This document shows positions 34,833-43,339 of a stretch of 63,578 bases of DNA, piece after piece; position 1 is the first letter of the stretch; each line of letters begins with the position of its first letter. A model generated the notes under the pieces. The model ran no database searches and was not told the DNA's origin. It worked only from the letters and a program-made list of their open reading frames with translations. This DNA is from an uncultured Lachnospiraceae bacterium (lineage in GTDB: Bacteria > Bacillota > Clostridia > Lachnospirales > Lachnospiraceae). The position numbers and the translations under genes were made by a program. The stretch covers positions 1 to 63,578 of the forward strand of contig CANOZK010000012.1 of the NCBI GenBank assembly GCA_947571775.1. Direction: 5' to 3'.

Positions 34833-35774
34833 TTAAAACAGCTTCTTTTTGGAAAAAATCAGTGTCACGATTAAGCTGATAACCAGCGAAATAAAGATTA
34901 CAATCAGAAATCCCCAGGTATTGTTGGCAAAGGGCATCCCTTTCAGATTTACATTCATGCCGTAAGCGCTGAAAATCATTGTGGGAATAGACATGACAAT
35001 CGTAACAGTCGCCAGAAATTTCATGACAATGTTCAGATTATTGGAGATAACCGAGGCAAACGTGCCCATCATACTGCTTAGGATGCCGCTGTAAATATTT
35101 GCCATCTCAATGGCCTGCTTGTTCTCGATGATAACATCTTCCAGCAGATCCGTATCCTCCGGGTATTTTTTTATCTTATCTACCTTCATCAGTTTTTCCA
35201 GCACAATCTCGTTAGAGCGCAGGGATGTGGTAAAATACACTAGAGATTTCTCCAGCTCCAGAAGCTCCATCAGCTCTTGATTCCTAGTGGACGCATGAAG
35301 TTTCTCCTCCACCTGCTCGCTTTTCTTATCTATAATACGCAGATAGTGCAGATACATACTGGCATTCCGGTAAAGAATTTGCAGAATAAACCGGGTCTTC
35401 ATATATGTGTAAAAGCTGCGCACCCGCCCTTCCATAAAGCGGTTTAACACCGGCGTATCTTCCAGACAGATGGTTAAAATCGCGGTGTCGGTCACGATAA
35501 TCGCCAAAGGAATGGTTCCGTACCAATCTTTGTCGTTGCGCTCCTCAATCATAGGGATATCCACCAAAATCAGCGTGTATTCGTCTTCTACTTCTATACG
35601 GGAACGTTCTTCTTCATCCAGAGGAGCCCGCAGGTCATCGACTTCAATGTGATACATCTCTGCGATATGAAACACCTCTGTTGCCGTGGGATTTGTCATT
35701 GCCACCCAGCATCCGTCTGCCGGTTCGTCGATTTGCCGGATCACGCCGTCCACGGTTCGGAAACACCGAATCAT
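34833..35774 (-). CDS. corA: CorA-family magnesium/cobalt transporter
   Basis: 313 aa. Large N-terminal cytoplasmic domain, long helix, then two C-terminal membrane helices with the pore motif Y-G-M-N-V between them and a basic tail. The loop after GMN is short (L-K-G-M-P-F-A-N-N-T-W-G). The ATG at 35774 is preferred because GGAGG lies 7 nt before it; one two codons earlier is too close to that site. Promoter at 35819-35847, divergent from aroC. Confidence 0.93.
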   Translation of the reverse strand: MIRCFRTVDGVIRQIDEPADGCWVAMTNPTATEVFHIAEMYHIEVDDLRAPLDEEERSRIEVEDEYTLILVDIPMIEERNDKDWYGTIPLAIIVTDTAILTICLEDTPVLNRFMEGRVRSFYTYMKTRFILQILYRNASMYLHYLRIIDKKSEQVEEKLHASTRNQELMELLELEKSLVYFTTSLRSNEIVLEKLMKVDKIKKYPEDTDLLEDVIIENKQAIEMANIYSGILSSMMGTFASVISNNLNIVMKFLATVTIVMSIPTMIFSAYGMNVNLKGMPFANNTWGFLIVIFISLVISLIVTLIFSKKKLF

Positions 35775-35818
35775 AACCATCCCTCCTTTCGTATACCTGT
35801 GTTTTAACGTTATCCTCC

Positions 35819-35847
35819 ATTATAAAGTCAGACCCAATGTTTGTCAA
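35819..35847 (-). promoter_or_regulatory. Consensus promoter of corA
   Basis: Minus strand TTGACA (35847-35842), 17-bp spacer, TATAAT (35824-35819). Confidence 0.88.
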
Positions 35848-35862
35848 TTCATCTCATCTGCC

Positions 35863-35891
35863 TTTACAAACTTTTTACACTTGGCTATAAT
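35863..35891 (+). promoter_or_regulatory. Promoter of aroC
   Basis: Plus strand TTTACA, 17-bp spacer, TATAAT, 39 bp before the start. Back to back with the corA promoter, 15 bp apart. Confidence 0.85.
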
Positions 35892-35929
35892 GGATAAGAT
35901 AATCCAAAATCAGAAAGGAAACAAAGAAT

Positions 35930-37027
35930 ATGAGCGGTTCAACTTTTGGAAAATTATTTCGCATTACTACCTGGGGAGAATCTCACGGGCCTGGCCTGGG
36001 AGTGGTGGCGGACGGCTGCCCGGCAGGACTTCCCCTCGCAGTTTCTGATATACAAGCGTTTCTGGATCGCAGAAAGCCGGGGCAAAGCCCGTTTGCCACT
36101 GCCCGAAAAGAAGCGGATCAGGTGGAGATCCTCTCTGGCGTTTTTGAGGGCAGAACCACCGGAACGCCTATCTCCCTTCTGGTGCGCAACCAGGATCAGC
36201 GTTCCAGGGATTACGGCAACCTGGCAGATGCTTACCGGCCTGGACATGCAGACTATTCGTTTGACGCAAAATACGGTTTTCGGGATTACCGGGGCGGCGG
36301 CCGCTCTTCCGGGCGGGAAACCCTGGGACGGGTCGCCGCAGGAGCCATCGCCTGCAAAATTTTAAAACAGCTCAATATAGAGGTACAGGCATATACCCGT
36401 TCCATCGGCCCGGTGGAAATCCAGGCCTTTGATTCCTCCCAGATTAGCCAAAATCCTCTGTGTATGCCAGATTCCCAGGCCGCCGCGAAAGCGCAGGAAT
36501 ATCTGGAAGTATGCAGAAAAAAACAGGATTCTGCGGGGGGCGTGATCGAATGCAGGATCCAGAACTGCCCCCCTGGAGCCGGAGAACCGGTTTTTGAAAA
36601 ACTGGACGCCAATCTGGCAAAAGCAGTTATGTCCATTGGATCGGTCAAGGCTGTGGAAATCGGAGACGGAACAAAAGCCGCCTATGCTCTCGGCAGTCAG
36701 AACAACGACGGCTTCTGCTATGGAGAGAACGGCCGTCTGGCCAAAACCTCCAATCATGCGGGCGGGATTTTAGGCGGCATCAGTGACGGAAGTCAGATCT
36801 TGCTGCGAGCCTACATAAAACCCACTCCTTCCATCGGCCAGCCCCAGAATACCGCCGACCGAAACGGCCAAAACATCTCTCTAGAAATCAAAGGCCGCCA
36901 CGACCCCGTCATTGTCCCGCGGGCAGTCGTTGTGGTCGAATCCATGGCCGCCCTGGTACTGACGGACGCTCTGTTATGCGGCATGAGTGCCCGCATGGAT
37001 CATCTGAAAAAAATCTGGAATCCGTAA
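35930..37027 (+). CDS. aroC: Chorismate synthase
   Basis: 365 aa; forms chorismate from EPSP with reduced FMN, last step of the shikimate pathway. Signatures W-G-E-S-H-G-P-G-L-G, Y-R-G-G-G-R-S-S-G-R-E-T and H-A-G-G-I-L-G-G-I-S-D-G. AAAGGAAA precedes the ATG. One of only four plus-strand genes; it converges with the lactonase gene with 2 bp between their stops. Confidence 0.97.
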   Translation: MSGSTFGKLFRITTWGESHGPGLGVVADGCPAGLPLAVSDIQAFLDRRKPGQSPFATARKEADQVEILSGVFEGRTTGTPISLLVRNQDQRSRDYGNLADAYRPGHADYSFDAKYGFRDYRGGGRSSGRETLGRVAAGAIACKILKQLNIEVQAYTRSIGPVEIQAFDSSQISQNPLCMPDSQAAAKAQEYLEVCRKKQDSAGGVIECRIQNCPPGAGEPVFEKLDANLAKAVMSIGSVKAVEIGDGTKAAYALGSQNNDGFCYGENGRLAKTSNHAGGILGGISDGSQILLRAYIKPTPSIGQPQNTADRNGQNISLEIKGRHDPVIVPRAVVVVESMAALVLTDALLCGMSARMDHLKKIWNP

Positions 37028-37029
37028 GA

Positions 37030-38085
37030 TCACCCGATTTTAGAAAATGTAATGCAATTTGGCGTTTCCACATGAAGGGGCCGCCCTTTTTGTACCAGCA
37101 GATTTTTCTCGTAATCAATGGCAAATGTCGTGATGGTGTTGCTCTCATGGTTGGCCACCGCCAGATGCCGGCAGTCCGGAAAAATGGCCAGATCCTTCGG
37201 GTATTCGCCGCTGATGGGTAAGGCCAGCTTCTTTGTGAGCAGTCCGCTTTCTTCATCGATTTTATACATGGCGACAGAGTTATCGCCCGCTGTGGAGCAA
37301 AACAGATGCTTTCCGTCCGGCGCCAGGGCCAGTCCAGAGGCAGCGTCATGCAGTTCGTCCAGTTCATCCGACAAAGTGCTTACAGTCTGTAATAATTCAA
37401 ACTGCGGGTTTTTCCCTTCCCCGTTGTAGCTGTAAACGTTAATCTCGTTGCTCAGCTCAAACAACAAATAGGCAAATTTTCCGTTGGCGCTGAAACGGAT
37501 GATCCGCGGGCCGGACTCACGGTTGCAGCGCAGGATATCCACCAGACGCAGTTTGTTTGTCCGCCTATCGATGCTGTAAAGCTTTACCTGGTCGATTCCA
37601 TTGTCTACGGCGCACAGATATTTATTGTCTGGTGTTGGGCGCACGCAGTTGACATGGGGACGGAAATTCCGCTCGGCCACGCTGCCCAATCCTCTGTGGA
37701 ATACGCCGTCCATAATGTCGCCCAGTCTTCCGTCTTCACGCGTATGCACCACCGTCACCTTTCCGTCGTGGTACCCTGCCACATACAGATATTTTCCCTC
37801 CTGATCCAGAGAGAGGAAGCATCCCCGCATCCCTTCGATGTTGACACTGTTGATTCGTTCCAAATTTCCTTCGGAATCCACGGCGAAGACTGCCACTCCT
37901 TCATCTTCAATGGAATACAGATATTTCCCGTTCTTTGACCTTGCCACATAGGAAGAATTGCGCACTTCAACCTCGCAGCGTTCCGAGAGCGTACCTTCCT
38001 GCATATCCACGTCATAAATATGAATTCCTTTGCTGCTTCCGTAGGTATACGTGCCTACATACGCCACATATTTTTCCTCACTCAT
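37030..38085 (-). CDS. Lactonase-family beta-propeller protein (6-phosphogluconolactonase type)
   Basis: 351 aa, seven-bladed propeller of the YbhE/Pgl type. V-A-Y-V-G-T-Y-T-Y at the start, R-P-H-V-N-C-V-R-P-T-P-D in the middle and repeated G-K-Y-L-Y / G-K-F-A-Y blade motifs. Could hydrolyse 6-phosphogluconolactone; homologues with other or no known activity exist and no other oxidative pentose-phosphate gene is nearby. GGAGG precedes the start; 15 bp after hemL's upstream region is open, so likely its own transcript end. Confidence 0.85.
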   Translation of the reverse strand: MSEEKYVAYVGTYTYGSSKGIHIYDVDMQEGTLSERCEVEVRNSSYVARSKNGKYLYSIEDEGVAVFAVDSEGNLERINSVNIEGMRGCFLSLDQEGKYLYVAGYHDGKVTVVHTREDGRLGDIMDGVFHRGLGSVAERNFRPHVNCVRPTPDNKYLCAVDNGIDQVKLYSIDRRTNKLRLVDILRCNRESGPRIIRFSANGKFAYLLFELSNEINVYSYNGEGKNPQFELLQTVSTLSDELDELHDAASGLALAPDGKHLFCSTAGDNSVAMYKIDEESGLLTKKLALPISGEYPKDLAIFPDCRHLAVANHESNTITTFAIDYEKNLLVQKGRPLHVETPNCITFSKIG

Positions 38086-38100
38086 GGGTTCCTCCTTTTT

Positions 38101-39393
38101 CTATGACTTTACAGAATTGAAATATGCTTTTACCGCCTTTAATGTATCATCTACATCTTCTTTTGTATGTGCAGCGGACAAAAACATGGCTTCAAACTGG
38201 GCGGGTGCGAGATGAATCCCAGATTTTAACATATGCTTGAAATAAACAGCATATTGAGCTGTGTCTGCTGTCTTAGCGCTGGCATAATCTGTCACCCTAT
38301 TTTCCGTAAAGAACAGACAGCCCAGAGATTGAATATGATTAATCTGACAGGGGATTTGTTTTTCTTTCAGAAAATCCTCCATGCTTCCGTACAACAGCTC
38401 TCCCATCTCGGAAAGTTTTTGGTAAATCTCCGGCTCCGAATACAGAATCTGAAGCTGCGCCAGCCCTGCCGCCATGGCAATGGGATTGCCGCTTAAAGTT
38501 CCGGCCTGGTATACCGGGCCTGCCGGGGCTACCATTTTCATAATGTCTTTGCGGCCTCCGTAAGCTCCCACTGGCATTCCAGCTCCGATAATCTTTCCAT
38601 AAGTAGTCAGATCGGGCGTGATCCCATAATACCCTTGCGCTCCGGTAAAGCCCATGCGAAAGCCCGTGATAACCTCGTCAAATACCAGTAGTGTCTGATG
38701 CTTGTCGCATAGATCCCGAAGTCCTTGCAGGAAACCTTCTTTCGGAAGCACCACGCCCATATTTGCCCCTACCGGCTCTACAATCACCGCCGCCACTTGT
38801 CCGGGATGTTCTTCCAGGAGTTTTTCTACGCTTCCCAGATCGTTATAGATGGCCGTCATCGTATCTTTGGTGCAGCCCGGCGTCACCCCGGCGCTGTCCG
38901 GCACGCCGCTGGTCATCACCCCGGAGCCTGCGCTCACCAGCATTGCATCGCTGTGGCCATGGTAACACCCGGCGAATTTGATGATTTTTTCCCGTCCGGT
39001 AAAGCCTCTGGCTACCCGCAGGGCGCTCATGACTGCCTCTGTGCCGGAATTGACCATGCGCACCATTTCTATGGAAGGGATATGCGCACAGATAAATTCG
39101 GCCATTTCCACCTCAATTTCTGTGGCGCAGCCAAAACTCAGTCCTCGCTCGCATGCTTTTACCACGACATCCCGAATCCGTTCGTCGTTGTGTCCCAGAA
39201 TGCACGGCCCCCAGGAATCGATAAAATCAATATAGGAATTTCCGTCCACATCCGTAATCCGGCTGCCTTTTGCTTCCCGGATAAACCGGGGCGTATCTCC
39301 GATGGCGCCATAGGCGCGCACCGGACTGTTTACGCCGCCCGGTATGCATTCTGACGCTCTTTGAAATAAGCGTTCTGATTTTTCCGCTGCCAT
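38101..39393 (-). CDS. hemL: Glutamate-1-semialdehyde 2,1-aminomutase
   Basis: 430 aa; makes 5-aminolevulinate from glutamate semialdehyde using PLP. N-terminal P-G-G-V-N-S-P-V-R-A-Y, G-T-E-A-V-M-S-A-L-R-V-A-R-G, and PLP Lys in T-T-Y-G-K-I-I-G-A-G-M-P-V-G. Its ATG overlaps the hemB stop (TAATG), showing coupling. Confidence 0.97.
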   Translation of the reverse strand: MAAEKSERLFQRASECIPGGVNSPVRAYGAIGDTPRFIREAKGSRITDVDGNSYIDFIDSWGPCILGHNDERIRDVVVKACERGLSFGCATEIEVEMAEFICAHIPSIEMVRMVNSGTEAVMSALRVARGFTGREKIIKFAGCYHGHSDAMLVSAGSGVMTSGVPDSAGVTPGCTKDTMTAIYNDLGSVEKLLEEHPGQVAAVIVEPVGANMGVVLPKEGFLQGLRDLCDKHQTLLVFDEVITGFRMGFTGAQGYYGITPDLTTYGKIIGAGMPVGAYGGRKDIMKMVAPAGPVYQAGTLSGNPIAMAAGLAQLQILYSEPEIYQKLSEMGELLYGSMEDFLKEKQIPCQINHIQSLGCLFFTENRVTDYASAKTADTAQYAVYFKHMLKSGIHLAPAQFEAMFLSAAHTKEDVDDTLKAVKAYFNSVKS

Positions 39394-40376
39394 TATCCAA
39401 TTCTCCCTTCCTTCATAAATCCTGCCAGTTCTTTTGCATAATAAGTCAGGTAAATATCCGCTCCAGCCCGGTAGGTGCTGACCGCCATCTCGCAGACGAT
39501 GCTGTCCTCATCCACAAATCCGGCCTTTGCCGCCGCCTTGACCATCGCGTATTCTCCGCTGACACTGTAAGCTGCCACAGGGACGCAGGTTTCTTTTTTT
39601 ACATCGGAGAGCACATCCAGATAAGACAGAGCCGGTTTGACCATCAGAATATCCGCGCCCTCCTGCAGATCCAGCGCCGCTTCCTTTAAGCCTTCCCTGC
39701 GGTTGTGGTAATCCATCTGGTAGCCTTTGCGGTCGCCGAAAGACGGCGTGGAACCTGCAGCATCCCGGAATGGGCCGTAAAAAGCAGAGGCATATTTAAC
39801 CGCATAGGACATAATGGGAATGTCCTGGTATCCGTTTTTATCCAGTGCCGTGCGCATGGCCAGAATCCGTCCGTCCATCATGTCGGAAGGAGCTACCATA
39901 TCTGCCCCGGCCTGTACATGGGAAACCGCGATTTGCGCCAGTTTCTCCAGGGTGCTGTCATTGTCCACTTTCTGATCGTGGAGCAGTCCGCAGTGTCCGT
40001 GTGAAGTGTATTCGCACATACACACGTCGGTAATATAATAAAGATTCGGGAACTGGCGTTTTGCCTCCCGCAACGCCCGCTGTACAATTCCGTCCTCGGC
40101 ATATGCCTGGCTTCCCACCTCGTCTTTTTCGGCGGGGATGCCAAAGAGCATCACCTGGGTGACTCCAGCTTTTTCCAGCCGTTCCAGCTCATAAGCCATC
40201 TGATCCACACTGTAACGGAATTGCCCTGGCATTGTAGGAATCTCCTCTTGAATGTTCTCCCCATCGATGACAAACAGGGGATAAATCAAGGATGACGGAT
40301 CGATTCTCGTTTCCCGCACCATCTTGCGGATAGCCATGTTATCCCGCAGTCTTCTTGGTCTGACAAGTATATCCAT
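39393..40376 (-). CDS. hemB: Delta-aminolevulinic acid dehydratase (porphobilinogen synthase)
   Basis: 327 aa; condenses two ALA to porphobilinogen. D-V-C-M-C-E-Y-T-S-H-G-H-C-G supplies the three-Cys zinc site, so this is a zinc-dependent form. Active-site lysines stand in S-Y-A-V-K-Y-A-S and M-V-K-P-A-L-S-Y. The ATG at 40376 follows AAAGGAG and lies 1 bp after the cobA-hemD stop. Confidence 0.97.
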   Translation of the reverse strand: MDILVRPRRLRDNMAIRKMVRETRIDPSSLIYPLFVIDGENIQEEIPTMPGQFRYSVDQMAYELERLEKAGVTQVMLFGIPAEKDEVGSQAYAEDGIVQRALREAKRQFPNLYYITDVCMCEYTSHGHCGLLHDQKVDNDSTLEKLAQIAVSHVQAGADMVAPSDMMDGRILAMRTALDKNGYQDIPIMSYAVKYASAFYGPFRDAAGSTPSFGDRKGYQMDYHNRREGLKEAALDLQEGADILMVKPALSYLDVLSDVKKETCVPVAAYSVSGEYAMVKAAAKAGFVDEDSIVCEMAVSTYRAGADIYLTYYAKELAGFMKEGRIG

Positions 40377-40377
40377 T

Positions 40378-41901
40378 TCAATTTCTCCTTTCTTCTTCTG
40401 CCATATGGCGAACCAATTCCACAACGCTGTCTATGGATGCCTTCTCTGCAACATAGGTTTTCATACCCAATTCGTCTGCCTTTGCCTGCGTCTGTCTTCC
40501 GATGCAGGCGGCCCGCACCTTGGAGAAATCCAGATCTTTTACAGCTTTCGAGAAACCATGCACAGAGGAAGAGCTGGTAAATACGGCGCAATCAATGGTT
40601 CCGTTTTCAAATTCTTCTGCCAGATCGATCAAATCCTGTGTTTCGTAAATGGTGTCATAAGTCGCCACTTCTTCTACCACAAGCTTTGCTTCCTCCAAAA
40701 TTTCCACCAGTTTGGGATTTCCCATGCTGGCTCTTGGCAGGAAAATGCGCTCGCCTGGGGAGGCTTCCTCTGCCAATGCATGGCCAAGGGCTTCTCCCTC
40801 GAACATTTCTGGCATCAGATCCGGGAAAATCCCCCGTTTTTTCAGTTCTTTGGATGTTCCTTCTCCCAAAGCAGCCACAGAGAGTTTGCCCAGACGGCGA
40901 ATATCCACTTCCAGTTCTTGCAGTTGATGGAAAAATACTTTTACCCCGGTGGGGCTGGTAAATACAATCCACTGAAATTCTTCGAGACGGCCGCAGATTT
41001 CCTTGATTTTTGACAAATCTTCCACAGGCTTTGTGGCAATCGCCGGCAGTTCCAGCACTTCCGCACCTTGGCGGCGCAGTCTGGAAGCCATAACAGAACT
41101 CAGATCCCGCGGACGAGTCACCAGTACTTTGCATCCAGCCAGCGGCAGTTCTTCATACCAAGCAAACCGATCCGCCAGAGAGCATACCTGTCCGACGACG
41201 ATCACGGCGGGAGCCTGGATTCCTTGTTTCTTTGCCTCCTCCGGCAATGTGGAAACCGTAGCGACCACCCGTCTTTGTCTGGACGTCGTGCCTTGCTGTA
41301 AAATCGCCGCAGGCATTGAAGGATCCATTCCCCCGTCTAGAAGTCCTTTGCAGATATCCGGCAGAGCAGTCACGCCCATGAGAAATACCAGGGTTCCCTT
41401 TGCCTCCACCAAAGCCTGAAAATTGATGTCGTATTCTTTTCCTGCCCGTTTATGCCCGGTAATGATATGCACTGAGGAACAGTAATCCCGATGTGTCACC
41501 GGAATCCCGTTATAGGCGGGTACCGCAAGAGGAGAGGTAACGCCCGGCACGATCTCAAACGGAATGCCGTTCTCCTCCAACAGCTCTAGCTCCTCGCCGC
41601 CTCTGCCGAATAAGAATGGATCGCCGCCTTTTAAGCGCACCACGCGGTATCCTTTTTTTGCCTCTTCCAGCAACACTTCATTGATTTGTTCCTGAGGCAT
41701 CGTATGATTGGACGCGCGCTTGCCCACGTAAATTTTCCGGGTATGTTCTGGAATCTGGGATAACACACCCTGCCCTACCAGGCTGTCGTAGACGACCACC
41801 TCGGCCTGCTCCAAAACTTCCATTCCTTTTCTGGTAAATAATCCAATATCTCCTGGCCCGGCACCTACCAGCCATACTTTTCCAATTTTCTGATCTTTCA
41901 T
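40378..41901 (-). CDS. cobA-hemD: Fused uroporphyrinogen-III methyltransferase / uroporphyrinogen-III synthase
   Basis: 507 aa. Residues 1-245 are SUMT (CobA): V-G-A-G-P-G-D (12-18), V-V-Y-D-S-L-V, R-L-K-G-G-D-P-F-L-F-G-R-G (89-101). Residues 255-500 are uroporphyrinogen-III synthase: V-L-V-T-R-P-R, I-V-F-T-S-P-T-G-V, F-T-S-S-S-S-V. The fusion makes precorrin-2, sending flux to cobalamin or sirohaem. hemA and hemC, normally beside such genes in Clostridia, are not in the window. Confidence 0.95.
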   Translation of the reverse strand: MKDQKIGKVWLVGAGPGDIGLFTRKGMEVLEQAEVVVYDSLVGQGVLSQIPEHTRKIYVGKRASNHTMPQEQINEVLLEEAKKGYRVVRLKGGDPFLFGRGGEELELLEENGIPFEIVPGVTSPLAVPAYNGIPVTHRDYCSSVHIITGHKRAGKEYDINFQALVEAKGTLVFLMGVTALPDICKGLLDGGMDPSMPAAILQQGTTSRQRRVVATVSTLPEEAKKQGIQAPAVIVVGQVCSLADRFAWYEELPLAGCKVLVTRPRDLSSVMASRLRRQGAEVLELPAIATKPVEDLSKIKEICGRLEEFQWIVFTSPTGVKVFFHQLQELEVDIRRLGKLSVAALGEGTSKELKKRGIFPDLMPEMFEGEALGHALAEEASPGERIFLPRASMGNPKLVEILEEAKLVVEEVATYDTIYETQDLIDLAEEFENGTIDCAVFTSSSSVHGFSKAVKDLDFSKVRAACIGRQTQAKADELGMKTYVAEKASIDSVVELVRHMAEEERRN

Positions 41902-41926
41902 AGCATCTCCTTTATCCTAAAATCAT

Positions 41927-42562
41927 TTATAATCCATGTTTGCCGCAGAGATCCGCCAGACAGCACTTTTCGCAATGGGGTTTGGTTCGTGCGGTACAGA
42001 CTTCCCGGCCATGGTGTACCAGACGATGACAAAAATCACTGCCTTCCTTTGGCGGAATGATCTCCCACAAGGCCATCTCCACTTTTTTCGGGTCTTTGAT
42101 CTGATCAACCAGCCCCATGCGGTTGACCAGGCGGATGCAGTGGGTATCGGTCACGATAGCCGGTTCCCCGAATACATCCCCCATAATCAGATTCGCGCTC
42201 TTTCTTCCTACGCCTGGCAGATCCAACAGGGCTTTGAAATCCCTGGGAATTTTTCCGCCGTGCTGATCCCTCAATTTTTTCATACAAGCGCTGATGTCCC
42301 TGGCCTTGCTTTTACCCAGCCCGCAGGGCCGCACAATCTGCTCAATGTCCGCCGCGTCCGCTTCCGCCAGCGCGTCTACGGACGGATATTTTTCATACAG
42401 CTTTTCTACCACTACATTGACTCTGGCATCGGTACACTGAGCCGCCAGCCGTACGCTGACCAGCAGCTTCCATGCCTGGTCGTAATCCAGGGAACACTCT
42501 GCATCTGGGTACTCTATTTTCAAACGTTCGATGATTTCTTTTGCTAAATCTTTCTTTGTCAT
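41927..42562 (-). CDS. nth: Endonuclease III (DNA glycosylase/AP lyase)
   Basis: 211 aa; removes oxidised pyrimidines. HhH motif L-D-L-P-G-V-G-R-K-S-A with catalytic Lys, and T-D-T-H-C-I-R-L with the catalytic Asp. The 4Fe-4S cysteines are C-X7-C-X2-C-X5-C, one residue more in the first gap than in E. coli (C-X6-C). The ATG at 42562 overlaps the preceding HD gene stop (ATGA). Confidence 0.95.
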   Translation of the reverse strand: MTKKDLAKEIIERLKIEYPDAECSLDYDQAWKLLVSVRLAAQCTDARVNVVVEKLYEKYPSVDALAEADAADIEQIVRPCGLGKSKARDISACMKKLRDQHGGKIPRDFKALLDLPGVGRKSANLIMGDVFGEPAIVTDTHCIRLVNRMGLVDQIKDPKKVEMALWEIIPPKEGSDFCHRLVHHGREVCTARTKPHCEKCCLADLCGKHGL

Positions 42563-43140
42563 TTTGTTACCTGTTCCATAGACTGCCGCACCGAAGCCTC
42601 GCAATCGCGCATAGCCAGAATCGTTTTTTCAAACAATGTATCCAACTCCCAGCCCAGCATCTCGGCGCCCCGGCGGATCACATCTCTGGAACAGCCTGCG
42701 GCAAAGCGTTTGTCCTTAAACTTTTTCTTCAGGCTCTTCACTTCCATATCCATGACGCTCTTGGATGGGCGCATCAAGGCCGCAGACCAAATCAAACCAG
42801 ATAATTCGTCTGCTGCAAACAATATCTTTTCCATCTCTTTTTCCGGCTTCAGATCCGAACAGATACCATATCCGTGAGAACAGATGGAATAGATCATGTC
42901 TTCCTCCACGCCGCCTTCCCGGAGCAGTTCTGGCGCCTTCTGACAATGCTGCTCTGGATATTTCTCAAAATCAATGTCGTGAAGCAGCCCCACCAGACCC
43001 CAGTATTCCTCTTCTTCTCCATAACCAAGTTCCCTGGCATACCACCGCATTACTCCCTCTACGGTAAATGCGTGCTGCAGGTGAAAAGGCTCCTGGTTGT
43101 ATTTCTTCAGCAAATCGATTGCAGCTTCTCTGGTAATCAA
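42559..43140 (-). CDS. HD-domain hydrolase
   Basis: 193 aa with an HDIG-type HD domain: N-Q-E-P-F-H-L-Q-H-A-F-T-V-E-G near residue 18, G-L-L-H-D-I-D-F-E-K-Y-P, I-C-S-H-G-Y-G and A-A-D-E-L-S-G. Relatives act on nucleotides; the substrate is unknown. It starts with TTG at 43140, supported by GGAGG 9 nt upstream. Coupled to nth. Confidence 0.85.
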   Translation of the reverse strand: MITREAAIDLLKKYNQEPFHLQHAFTVEGVMRWYARELGYGEEEEYWGLVGLLHDIDFEKYPEQHCQKAPELLREGGVEEDMIYSICSHGYGICSDLKPEKEMEKILFAADELSGLIWSAALMRPSKSVMDMEVKSLKKKFKDKRFAAGCSRDVIRRGAEMLGWELDTLFEKTILAMRDCEASVRQSMEQVTK

Positions 43141-43270
43141 AAAATACCGCCTCCTTTTTCTTTATGTTTTATCAGATCTATTCTAAACAGTAACCATATT
43201 TTAGCACAAAAACGGGGGAAAGAAAACCTTCTCCTGCAATTTTATCCAGTATAACGTCTTGAAACAAGGA

Positions 43271-43309
43271 ACAGCTCCCGATACTGATTTGCTCAGAGAC
43301 GGAAGCTGT
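43271..43309 (-). terminator. Probable terminator after the 43340 gene
   Basis: Minus strand ACAGCTTCCG pairs with CGGGAGCTGT (one G-T), 31 bp past the stop; the T-rich tract after it is weak (TCCTTGTTTC). The remainder of 43141-43339 shows no gene. Confidence 0.55.
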
Positions 43310-43339
43310 CAAAAACACAATATTTAATTAAAAAGCACT

